A DNA stretch of 64,000 bases from WQUF01 sp031549885 (GTDB lineage: Bacteria; Bacillota; Clostridia; Clostridiales; Clostridiaceae), in contig JAVBPD010000033.1 of the NCBI GenBank assembly GCA_031549885.1, positions 1 to 64,000 on the forward strand, given 5' to 3'. The notes below the pieces were generated by a model that saw only the letters and a list, made by a program, of their open reading frames with translations, did no database searches and had not been told where the DNA came from. Positions 18,858-26,805 of this stretch are shown piece after piece. The translations under genes were made by a program, and so were the position numbers. How positions within the stretch are numbered: position 1 is the stretch's first letter; each line of letters begins with the position of its first letter.

Positions 18858-19295
18858 TTAAGAATCTCTTTTTTTGCTTAGATAATAACCTAAAGTGAAA
18901 TCTACAATCATAATAATGAGCCCAATAATTTGTATAGCAACATACATATTAGTTCCAAATAATGTGCTCACCTGTGCTGTTAAAGGACTAATAGAAGAAC
19001 TAAACATTTGTGAAAAGCCTGCAAATAATAAATTTCTCTCTGCATCTGATTTAAATAAAAATTGCCAAATCCATATAATTAATGATATTATCCCTAATGA
19101 ATTACCAACTAAAACAGCTTGCAGTATATTTACTTTTGCTTTTTTAAAATTTCCACCAACCCAAAACCAAAATATTAACATTATAATGGGCAACAAATAA
19201 AACAGTATATTTCCTAGGAAAACAAATGTAACATTATAGATATAGCCAACAGTAACTGGCACTAAAATCAAGAAAAATAAATATAGCTTTTTCAT
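18858..19295 (-). CDS. Small four-helix membrane protein of unknown function
   Basis: The 145-aa protein is almost entirely hydrophobic, with four predicted membrane helices and a basic C-terminus (KKRDS). I do not recognise a family. It starts 28 bases after iadA stops in the same direction and ends in a strong terminator. It is therefore probably the second gene of an iadA transcription unit that would be under the sigma-54 promoter at 20642-20657. A transporter helper or a membrane sensor are possible, but neither is shown. Confidence 0.7.
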   Translation of the reverse strand: MKKLYLFFLILVPVTVGYIYNVTFVFLGNILFYLLPIIMLIFWFWVGGNFKKAKVNILQAVLVGNSLGIISLIIWIWQFLFKSDAERNLLFAGFSQMFSSSISPLTAQVSTLFGTNMYVAIQIIGLIIMIVDFTLGYYLSKKRDS

Positions 19296-19322
19296 AACCC
19301 ACCTTTCTATGCATAAATATTT

Positions 19323-20489
19323 TTAAATCTTCTCAAATTGAGAAAACTTCTTTACATCATAATCCCAAAGTGCCTTTTCTCCTTTAGATATGACTCCAAA
19401 TAAATCATAATTTTCATCTAAAATATTTATATTCGCAAAAGATCCTTCAAATATCCTTCCTTCTTTAGGAAGTTTTAATAGAACAGATGGATTAAAAGTA
19501 AATGGCAAAAGAGCATCTTCCATATTCACGCCTTTTTTTAAGAGCTTTATTAAGCATTTAAATTGAGATAAAAGGTCGCCAACTCCTAATTTTAATAGCT
19601 TGCCATTTTCATCAAATGAAGGCATGCTTCCTCCACCATCTGAGCTCATGGTTATATGATTTTTATTTACACCACTTTCTAAAGCCTTCACATATGCATC
19701 CTCAGGATTTTCACCTTTATCATCCTTTTTATTTATTCCTGAAGTTATATCGAAATAACCACCCTTTTTCCCAAACTCTATAACCTCTAAAAATAGCTTG
19801 CTATTTCTATTTACATGAGTTGGAAGTATGTTTTCATAAGGAGTATCTGAATTTTCAAAAATATCTAAAACAGGCTTTAATCCTCCCTTTCCATCTCCTA
19901 AATGTAGATGAAGTATTCCACATTTACCAGATAAAAGCCCACCTACTCTTGCTTCAGATGCAATATAAGTTAACTCATTAACTGTAGGGTTGCTGCTTCT
20001 ATGGTCTGATACAGCAACCTCTCCTATTCCTATTATTTTATCTATTAAAACAATATCGCTTCTTGGATTTTGGCTTATAATGCGAGTTGGAATTTCATAG
20101 GAACCAGTCCAAATATAAGTGTTTATTCCTTCTTCATCAAGTGCTCTTGCTTTACCTAAAAGCTGAGGAAGGCTTCTTGTAACTGCATCTGTTCCTAAAA
20201 GTCCAACTGCTGTTGTAATACCTCCTTTTATAAAGCTAGAAAGATATAATTCAGGGGTTCTAGTTGTAAAACCACCTTCTCCACCACCACCTATCATATG
20301 CACATGAAGATCTATAAGGCCAGGTATAACAGCCTTTCCTTTTAAATCAATTTCTTCAACGTAAAAAAAATCATCCTTAGGGCATTTAATGCAATCAGAA
20401 ATTTTAAGTATTTTATCAAAACATAAAAGTATATCCTTTTTTCCTAAATAAAATGGGCTATATACATTGCAATTTTTTAATAATATCAT
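19323..20489 (-). CDS. iadA: Isoaspartyl (beta-aspartyl) dipeptidase
   Basis: The 388-aa amidohydrolase has the metal-binding IPGLIDLHVHMIGGGGEGG near residue 55-75, later histidines in HLHLGDGKGG and ILPTHVNR, a bridging-residue region GEVAVSDHRSS and the final metal Asp in MSSDGGGSMP. These match IadA (E. coli, 390 aa), which cleaves beta-aspartyl dipeptides from damaged proteins. Its promoter (20642-20657, minus) fits sigma-54 and is shared with the divergent regulator, so here the enzyme may serve catabolism of a specific amide rather than general repair. That is inference. Confidence 0.9.
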   Translation of the reverse strand: MILLKNCNVYSPFYLGKKDILLCFDKILKISDCIKCPKDDFFYVEEIDLKGKAVIPGLIDLHVHMIGGGGEGGFTTRTPELYLSSFIKGGITTAVGLLGTDAVTRSLPQLLGKARALDEEGINTYIWTGSYEIPTRIISQNPRSDIVLIDKIIGIGEVAVSDHRSSNPTVNELTYIASEARVGGLLSGKCGILHLHLGDGKGGLKPVLDIFENSDTPYENILPTHVNRNSKLFLEVIEFGKKGGYFDITSGINKKDDKGENPEDAYVKALESGVNKNHITMSSDGGGSMPSFDENGKLLKLGVGDLLSQFKCLIKLLKKGVNMEDALLPFTFNPSVLLKLPKEGRIFEGSFANINILDENYDLFGVISKGEKALWDYDVKKFSQFEKI

Positions 20490-20641
20490 AAACTTCTCAA
20501 TTCCTTAACAATTATTTTTTTAAATTTTAGTATTCTCTAAAACTTTAAATTTTACTATCTTTATATAACAACATCATCATAGCAGAAAATTATATTTAAA
20601 TCTACTAAACTATAAACTAACATTTTACCTTACTCTTATAA

Positions 20642-20657
20642 TGCAATATAGCTGCCA
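20642..20657 (-). promoter_or_regulatory. Sigma-54 (-24/-12) promoter of iadA
   Basis: Read on the minus strand the sequence is TGGCAGCTATATTGCA. It matches TGGCACG-N4-TTGCW at nearly all conserved positions with exact GG-N10-GC spacing. The predicted start near 20631 gives a leader of about 140 bases before iadA. It lies in the intergenic region shared with the enhancer-binding-protein gene. Confidence 0.8.
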
Positions 20658-20694
20658 TTATTGATGAGCTATAGGCTAAGTGAGCACAAACATA

Positions 20695-20723
20695 TTGAAT
20701 AAATAATTTCTATGTGCTAAAAT
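20695..20723 (+). promoter_or_regulatory. Sigma-A promoter of the regulator-rpoN operon
   Basis: TTGAAT (20695-20700), a 17-base spacer and TAAAAT (20718-20723) lie about 80 bases before the GTG start of the regulator. Confidence 0.6.
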
Positions 20724-20735
20724 ATAATAGCAATG

Positions 20736-20755
20736 TTATACATATTTTTGTATAA
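20736..20755. promoter_or_regulatory. 20-bp palindrome, candidate enhancer/operator site
   Basis: TTATACA-N6-TGTATAA is a perfect 7+7 inverted repeat. It lies about 80 bases upstream of the iadA sigma-54 promoter, a usual distance for an enhancer-binding protein, and just downstream of the regulator's own sigma-A promoter, where binding could repress it. A TTATACA half site also occurs at 32890-32896, upstream of the panB promoter, but overlaps the mttB ribosome site. Confidence 0.4.
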
Positions 20756-20805
20756 ATTCCCATAAAAATATATATTAGTATTATTCTTTATAATTAAAGG
20801 GAAGA

Positions 20806-22539
20806 GTGGTTGTTGTGAATTCAATTTATTTAAACTATGAAAGAGTTCAATATGTGCTTGAAACCATATCAAATATTTTAAACCTGCATATTGAAATGGT
20901 TGATGATTCTCTAATAAGAGTTTGTGGAACTGGTATACTTAAAAAACATATTGGAGAAAAAGTAGTTTTAAATGGTATAGTTTCACAATTATTGGTTGAT
21001 CAAAAATGCACAAAAGCTATAATCATTGACAAAGACAAAGATGAACAATGTAAAATTTGCATGGCAACAAATAACGGTATATGCAGATACAAAAAAGCTG
21101 TATTTCAAACCATAGAATTTGAAAACAAAATCATTGGAGCTCTCGGAATTGCAAGTATGGATATCGATGATGACAAAGAGTTTTTAAAACATAGCGAAAC
21201 TGCTCTATGGAAACTTTTAGAAAAAATGAGCAACCTTGTTTTCACTTGTATTGAGGACAGTAAAACATTAAAGCAACTTGAATATTCTAATGAAATTATT
21301 TCTAAAATCATAAATAAAACTGATGCAGGTATATTAATATTAGATGAATTTGCTAGAATTCAGTACATGAACGATTTTTGTGAAAAAAAGTTCTATATAA
21401 ATCGAAACGATTGTCTAAATAAAAACATCAAAACAATTTTACCAGGTCTTGATTTAAATAAAAATAAAAATAAACTAAACTATAATGGAAAAAATATAGA
21501 CTATAAAATAGAAAATATAAAAAATGAGCTAGATTGTATGAAAAAATCTATAATATATCTTACTAATACTAAAGAATCAACCGATAATTATCCCATTAAT
21601 AATATGAACAACATTTGGAGCATTGATAATGATTTTTTAGATTTCAAAAACTTAGTTTTACAGTTCTCTAAAACAGAATCAACTATCTTACTAGTAGGTG
21701 AAACAGGTACTGGAAAAGAGCTATTTGCCAAATCAATTCATGACAATAGTACACGATCAAACAATCCTTTTATTGTAATAAATTGCAATACAATACCAGA
21801 TTCTTTAATTGAAAGCACGCTATTTGGATATGAAAAAGGTTCTTTTACAGGTGCAAGCACAACAGGAAAAGAAGGTAAATTTTTTGCGGCAAATAACGGT
21901 ACAATATTTTTAGATGAGATTGAAGCTATTCCTTTACATATTCAAACAAAATTATTAAGGGTGATAGAAAATCGCACTATTGAAAAGGTTGGTGGCATTA
22001 AAGAAATTCCTATAAACATTAGAATTATTGGAGCTACAAACATTTCACTAGAAAAGCTTGTTGAAGAAGGTAAATTTAGAGAAGATTTATACCACAGACT
22101 TAATGTTGTAACTTTAAATATACCTCCACTTAGAGAAAGAAGAAAAGACATTCTATTTCTAGCTACAAAGTTCTTAGAAGTCCAAGCAAAAAATCTAGAA
22201 AAAAACATACATGGCCTTGATGAAGAATTAAAAAATATATTTTTAAATCATCGTTGGAAAGGAAATGTACGTGAATTAAAAAATGTAATCGAATATGCAG
22301 CTATTCTTGAAAAATCCGAATATTTAACTAAGAGTTCTCTTCCTAAAAACTTTTTTATACCAAAAGCAGTACAACAAATTAAGACAATGGCTGAAACAGA
22401 AAAAGAACAAATTCTTCAATGCCTAAAGATATATGGGTGTACAAATGAAGGAAAACAAAATGCTGCAAGTGCCCTTGGTATAAGCCGTGCAACTTTATAC
22501 AGAAAAATAAAAGAATACTCTATTTCTGTTTTTGAATAA
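20806..22539 (+). CDS. Sigma-54-dependent enhancer-binding regulator (Cys-cluster sensor, PAS, AAA+, Fis HTH)
   Basis: The 577-aa regulator's N-terminal sensory part (1-150) has a cysteine cluster: Cys68, and CKIC at 82-85, then Cys93. A PAS-like segment spans about 165-255. The AAA+ domain has Walker A GETGTGKE (298-305), the sigma-54 contact loop as GSFTGA (345-350, Ser replacing the usual Ala), Walker B TIFLDE and arginine finger LNVVTLNIPPLRERR. The C-terminus has a Fis-type helix-turn-helix (NAASALGISRATLYRKI). Start GTG 20806; GTG 20815 is an alternative. It is followed after 21 bases by rpoN. It probably activates the four sigma-54 promoters nearby. Confidence 0.92.
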   Translation: MVVVNSIYLNYERVQYVLETISNILNLHIEMVDDSLIRVCGTGILKKHIGEKVVLNGIVSQLLVDQKCTKAIIIDKDKDEQCKICMATNNGICRYKKAVFQTIEFENKIIGALGIASMDIDDDKEFLKHSETALWKLLEKMSNLVFTCIEDSKTLKQLEYSNEIISKIINKTDAGILILDEFARIQYMNDFCEKKFYINRNDCLNKNIKTILPGLDLNKNKNKLNYNGKNIDYKIENIKNELDCMKKSIIYLTNTKESTDNYPINNMNNIWSIDNDFLDFKNLVLQFSKTESTILLVGETGTGKELFAKSIHDNSTRSNNPFIVINCNTIPDSLIESTLFGYEKGSFTGASTTGKEGKFFAANNGTIFLDEIEAIPLHIQTKLLRVIENRTIEKVGGIKEIPINIRIIGATNISLEKLVEEGKFREDLYHRLNVVTLNIPPLRERRKDILFLATKFLEVQAKNLEKNIHGLDEELKNIFLNHRWKGNVRELKNVIEYAAILEKSEYLTKSSLPKNFFIPKAVQQIKTMAETEKEQILQCLKIYGCTNEGKQNAASALGISRATLYRKIKEYSISVFE

Positions 22540-22560
22540 TAATCAGGTGAGGTGTGATTT

Positions 22561-23865
22561 TTGGAAATAATATTAAGCCAAGATATTAAAATGAAGCAAA
22601 GACTTATGTTAACACCTATGCAGCAGCATTCTTTAAATATTTTACAAATGCCTCTAATAATTCTTTGTGAAAATATTTCAAAGGAACTAAATGAGAACCC
22701 ATTTTTAGAAATTGAAAATGAGGATAAATACAGCATTTCAAATTCAGAATATAAAAATAAATCTCCATTAGATACACAAGATAAATTTAATTTTCTTCAA
22801 GAAAAAAAAACATTAAAAGATCATTTAATTGAACAAGCGGGCTATTTAAAAGAATCTCCAAATACTATTAAAATAATTTATTACATCATTGAAAATATTG
22901 ATAAAAAAGGTTATTTTCATGAAACAGCGTCTGAACTTGCAAAAGAATTAAAAATTCATGAAAAATTAGCTGATTATGCCATAAAAAAAGTACAAGATTT
23001 TACCCCTGATGGTGTTTGTGCAAGAAATCTTGAAGAGTGTTTATGTATACAATTGCGAAAAAAAAATTATACTGATGAAAAACTATATGAACTTGTAAAT
23101 AATTATCTTTTATTAATGTCTAAGAATAAGATAAAGGAACTAGCATGTAAGCTTAATTTAAAATCTTCAACTGTGTTAAAATATTGCAATATAATAAAAT
23201 CTTTAGAGCCTAAACCTTCTAGAGGATTTTACAATGAAACAAATGTCTATATAATACCAGAAGCTTTTATAAATATAATGGACTCTGAAATTATAATATC
23301 AATTAATGACGATTTTTTACCAGATATTAAGTTATCAAAATATTATAAAGATATTATGAAAAATGTAAACGATGATAAGACAAAAGAATATCTAAACAAT
23401 AAACTAAATTCAGCTAAAAACTTGCTAATTTCTTTAAACAATAGACGTAAAACTTTAACTAAAATATTAGAGCATATTGCAATTATACAAAATGATTATT
23501 TTTTAAAAGGTGATAAGTATTTGAAGCAAATGTCCTTTAAAGACATTGCTCAAAGAATTGGAATCAATGAATCAACTGTAAGTCGAGCAATAAAAGATAA
23601 ATTTATTCAAACTCCTGTTAAAATAATAAAAATAAAGGATATGTTTTCAACAGGGTATGACACCATTAATATTTCATCAAAGATGTTAAAAAACGAAATT
23701 AAATTAATTATACAGAATGAAAATAAAGAAAAACCTTTATCTGATAGTGAAATTAAATGTATTTTAGAAAATCAAAATTATAACATTTCTAGAAGAACAG
23801 TAGCCAAGTATCGTGAAAGCCTTGGCATACTGTCATCATCTGGGAGAAAACAATATATTACATAA
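22561..23865 (+). CDS. rpoN: RNA polymerase sigma-54 factor
   Basis: The 434-aa protein has the Gln/Leu-rich region I near the N-terminus (MLTPMQQHSLNILQMP), core-binding and HTH regions (SFKDIAQRIGINESTVSRAI, 325-344) and the RpoN box RRTVAKYRES at 411-420, which reads the -24 element. All parts needed to bind core polymerase and -24/-12 promoters are present; the acidic linker is short, as in other clostridia. TTG start at 22561 after GAGGTG. It is cotranscribed with the enhancer-binding protein, an arrangement suggesting that this sigma factor chiefly serves the adjoining genes. Confidence 0.95.
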   Translation: MEIILSQDIKMKQRLMLTPMQQHSLNILQMPLIILCENISKELNENPFLEIENEDKYSISNSEYKNKSPLDTQDKFNFLQEKKTLKDHLIEQAGYLKESPNTIKIIYYIIENIDKKGYFHETASELAKELKIHEKLADYAIKKVQDFTPDGVCARNLEECLCIQLRKKNYTDEKLYELVNNYLLLMSKNKIKELACKLNLKSSTVLKYCNIIKSLEPKPSRGFYNETNVYIIPEAFINIMDSEIIISINDDFLPDIKLSKYYKDIMKNVNDDKTKEYLNNKLNSAKNLLISLNNRRKTLTKILEHIAIIQNDYFLKGDKYLKQMSFKDIAQRIGINESTVSRAIKDKFIQTPVKIIKIKDMFSTGYDTINISSKMLKNEIKLIIQNENKEKPLSDSEIKCILENQNYNISRRTVAKYRESLGILSSSGRKQYIT

Positions 23866-23880
23866 ATATATAAAATTAAA

Positions 23881-23970
23881 TACTGGTATATTAAGAGCAC
23901 ATTGAATAGCTGATGAATATGGGGGCATATCGCTGCATTCAAGTAAAAGTGCTTTTATATTTTTTATATA
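23881..23970 (-). pseudogene. Remnant of an Asp/Glu-racemase-family gene
   Basis: Translating the minus strand directly after the livF stop gives an open stretch containing IKALLLECSDMPPYSSAIQ followed by CALNIPVF. It aligns without gaps to residues 214-240 of the racemase-family protein encoded at 35406-36194 (IKALMLECTGMQPYARAIQ and following), 16 of 27 identical, and keeps the second catalytic Cys. No start, no N-terminal two-thirds and no proper C-terminus remain. It marks a deleted paralog at the end of the importer operon. Confidence 0.75.
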
Positions 23971-23975
23971 ATAAA

Positions 23976-24692
23976 CTAAGCAATTCCTAAATACATTTTG
24001 CGTATGCTATCATCATTTTTTATAGTGCCACTATCTCCATGCATAACAATTCTTCCATGTTCTAAAACATATGCGCTATCAGAAATTTCAAGTGTTGTAT
24101 TGACATTTTGCTCAACAATCAATGTGGTAACATTATCCTTCTTTAATTTCATTAGTGTTTCAAATACAAGTACAACATTTTGAGGTGAAAGCCCCATAGA
24201 AGGTTCATCAAGCATAATCATTTTAGGATTTGCCATTAATCCCCTTGCTATAGCAAGCATTTGGCGCTCCCCTCCAGACATAGTTCCTGCAAGCTGCTTT
24301 TTACGTTCAAAGAGCCTTGGAAATAGTGAATACACATATTCTAAATTTGATTTTATTTTTGCACTATTTCTTATTGTATAAGCACCTAATACTAAATTAT
24401 CTTCTACAGTCATTGAAATAAACAAATTTCTTTCTTCTGGCACAAAACATAACCCTAGATTTATAAGCTCATGAGATTGATATTTTGATAAATCTTTATC
24501 ACAAAAAAATACCTTACCTGATTTTGGTTTTAAAATACCTCCAATAGTCTTTAAAATTGTTGTTTTACCTGCGCCATTTGAACCTAAAAGCGCCACTATT
24601 TTTCCATCTGGAATATTTAATGAAACATCCCATACAACTTGCAAATTCCCATATGCAATATTTAAATTGTCAACTTTTAGTATAGAAATCAC
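23976..24692 (-). CDS. livF: Branched-chain-amino-acid-type ABC transporter ATPase LivF
   Basis: The protein is 235-238 aa, with Walker A GSNGAGKTT, signature MSGGERQMLAIARGL, Walker B MIMLDEPSMG and switch His replaced by Gln in LIVEQN, all LivF hallmarks. It pairs with LivG. The start is unusual. The in-frame GTG at 24692 lies inside the extended ribosome site AGGGGGTGAT. The codon at normal distance is ATA 24683, which would give an N-terminus (M)LKVDNLNIAYG exactly like other LivF proteins. It is the last intact gene of the methyl-transfer operon. Confidence 0.9.
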   Translation of the reverse strand: MISILKVDNLNIAYGNLQVVWDVSLNIPDGKIVALLGSNGAGKTTILKTIGGILKPKSGKVFFCDKDLSKYQSHELINLGLCFVPEERNLFISMTVEDNLVLGAYTIRNSAKIKSNLEYVYSLFPRLFERKKQLAGTMSGGERQMLAIARGLMANPKMIMLDEPSMGLSPQNVVLVFETLMKLKKDNVTTLIVEQNVNTTLEISDSAYVLEHGRIVMHGDSGTIKNDDSIRKMYLGIA

Positions 24693-24728
24693 CCCCTAAA
24701 TTAGTAATTTCCCATTTTAGCATACTTT

Positions 24729-25460
24729 TTAAAGCATGTAATTATCACCTAAATAGGCCTTAATAACTTTTTCATTTGAAACAATATCTTTTGGTATCCC
24801 TTCAGCAAGCAATTCACCAAAATAAAGCACTGCAATTTTATCACAAACCTCCATAATAAGCTTCATCAAATGTTCAACAATAATTATGGTTACATTTAAA
24901 GATTTCCTTACTTTTTTGATAAGTGTAGTAATATCATTAAGCTCACTAGGTGTTAATCCTGCCGCAACCTCATCTAATATTAAGACTTTGCAATTTGCAG
25001 TTAGTGCTCTTGCAAGTTCGATTTGCTTTAATTGTACAGTGTTTAAATTTCTTGCAAGAGTCATAGGATCTTGCATAAAACCAACAAATTCAAGGTTCTC
25101 TAAGGCCCTTCTTTGAGCTTCTTCACTAGATTGATGCCCTGCAAAGATACCTCCTACCATAACATTTTGAGCTGCAGTAAAGTCAGGCAACGATTTTACA
25201 ATTTGAAAAGTTCTACATATTCCAAGCTGCGCAATCTTATGTGGTTTTAATCCCTTAATATTTTTGCCATTATATAAAATAGTTCCTTGTTCAGGGTTAT
25301 GCGTACCCAAAATGCAATTTAACAAGGTAGTCTTTCCTGCACCATTTGGTCCAATAAGCCCATAAATACTTCCTTCTTCCACTGAAATAGTTACATTTTT
25401 ATTAGCTTGAAGACCACCAAAAGATTTAGATACAGAATTTAGTTCCAGTATATTGGGCAT
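24729..25460 (-). CDS. livG: Branched-chain-amino-acid-type ABC transporter ATPase LivG
   Basis: The 243-aa protein has Walker A GPNGAGKTT, Walker B KVLILDEVAAGLTP and the LivG-type C-terminal KVIKAYLGDNY, with the switch region IIIVEHLMKL. The ABC signature is degenerate: the expected LSGGQQR position reads LNTVQLKQIELARAL, so the canonical Ser-Gly-Gly is missing. Some Liv-type ATPases tolerate this because the partner site can suffice. ATG 25460 follows GGGGGT. It energises uptake together with LivF, LivH, LivM and the lipoprotein next to it. Confidence 0.9.
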   Translation of the reverse strand: MPNILELNSVSKSFGGLQANKNVTISVEEGSIYGLIGPNGAGKTTLLNCILGTHNPEQGTILYNGKNIKGLKPHKIAQLGICRTFQIVKSLPDFTAAQNVMVGGIFAGHQSSEEAQRRALENLEFVGFMQDPMTLARNLNTVQLKQIELARALTANCKVLILDEVAAGLTPSELNDITTLIKKVRKSLNVTIIIVEHLMKLIMEVCDKIAVLYFGELLAEGIPKDIVSNEKVIKAYLGDNYML

Positions 25461-25472
25461 TTTTTTACCCCC

Positions 25473-26780
25473 TTATTTAACGTAGTCTGGTATTACAACA
25501 TCTTGCTCTTTTTGATTTGCAGGCCAAACAGGATGCATTTTTCCATCTAAATATTGTATAACTGGGAACATATAATAATCTTGTCCAACTTCCATATCCG
25601 GGAAATTTTCAGATGTAAATTTATATTCTTTATGAACAACTCCATCTGTATAAGTGAGCTTTCCAGTCATTACTTGCTCTTCAGCACACTTCATAAGGTT
25701 TTCTGTTGTAAGTTCACCATATGTTTCATTAGTTGTTTGAAGAACTTTTATAAAATAATTTGTCCAGTCATAGCACATACCTGCAGTTGATGGACTTGGG
25801 TCCATATTAAATTTTGTCTTAAAATCTTCAACAAACTTTTTAGCCTTATCTGATGTGTATAGTGGAATTTGATCAATTATATAATTCGATGCTTCCCCTG
25901 TTAATTCATACCATTCTCCTACCCATCCAAGTCCATCCATTATTATCATAGAAGGTAAATTTAACTCTTTTGATTGTTTAATAAATGAAGAACTTGCAGG
26001 TGCATCTGACATTGTTCCTACCATTAAGCTAACTTCCTTAGATTTAAATTTGTTTAATAGTGGATAATACTCTGTTTCTCCAATTGGAACCCATTCTTCA
26101 TCTACACATGTCCATCCTTTAGCTTCAAATGATTCTTTTACAGTTGACCCAAACATTCTTCCCCAGTCTTGGTCAACTCCAAATACTGCAAAGTTTTTAT
26201 TTTTAGGAGTCCAAAGGCCTTTTTGTATAGCCTCTTCAATTGTTTCAACATATCCATCTACTAGCTTAGATGGAGTTGGCCATGCTTTTCCTACCCAATA
26301 TTTATATTTTTCAGGATCTTTTTGATATTTTTCATTTACTTCAATTCCTGCTCCAAAACTGAAAAAATGAGGCATTTTATACTTTGCTGCAACTTCCATA
26401 CATGCAACTGATACCCAGCTGTTCCAATCCATGAAGCCTACATCTATTTTATCTTGAGTAATTGCACGTTCATAAGCTCTAGTAGCTTTTTCAGCATCAG
26501 ATTCATCATCTATATATACAATCTCAATTTTATAATCTCCAACTTTATAATTAATTGCTTCAAATGCCATTTGTGCAGCAGCTTTAAATTCATCACCTAC
26601 ACGAGCCCCTGGTCCTGTAAATGGTCCCATCATGCCTACTTTTAAAACCTTTTCACCGCTTCCTGCATTTGCAAAAGCTGATGAATCCGAACCATTTCCT
26701 GATTCTGTTTTAGGAGCGCATCCGGAAATTGTTGTTAATAAAACCATGCCAAGCATACCAGCAATAACCTTTTTTAACAT
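25473..26780 (-). CDS. LivJ-type substrate-binding lipoprotein, tryptophan-rich
   Basis: The 435-aa type I periplasmic-binding-fold protein has a lipobox signal peptide (LLTTISGCAP, Cys near residue 21). The family start VLKVGMMGPFTGPGARVG opens the mature domain. Many Trp residues occur, including DWNSW, YWVGKAWP and LGWVGEWYE. Aromatic cages are typical of sites that bind quaternary ammonium groups, so a betaine-like ligand fits the operon, but this is inference. ATG 26780 is preferred, 8 bases after GAGGGG, over a TTG at 26786. It sits between the permeases and ATPases. Confidence 0.9.
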   Translation of the reverse strand: MLKKVIAGMLGMVLLTTISGCAPKTESGNGSDSSAFANAGSGEKVLKVGMMGPFTGPGARVGDEFKAAAQMAFEAINYKVGDYKIEIVYIDDESDAEKATRAYERAITQDKIDVGFMDWNSWVSVACMEVAAKYKMPHFFSFGAGIEVNEKYQKDPEKYKYWVGKAWPTPSKLVDGYVETIEEAIQKGLWTPKNKNFAVFGVDQDWGRMFGSTVKESFEAKGWTCVDEEWVPIGETEYYPLLNKFKSKEVSLMVGTMSDAPASSSFIKQSKELNLPSMIIMDGLGWVGEWYELTGEASNYIIDQIPLYTSDKAKKFVEDFKTKFNMDPSPSTAGMCYDWTNYFIKVLQTTNETYGELTTENLMKCAEEQVMTGKLTYTDGVVHKEYKFTSENFPDMEVGQDYYMFPVIQYLDGKMHPVWPANQKEQDVVIPDYVK

Positions 26781-26805
26781 ATACAAAACCCCTCTTTATT
26801 AATTT

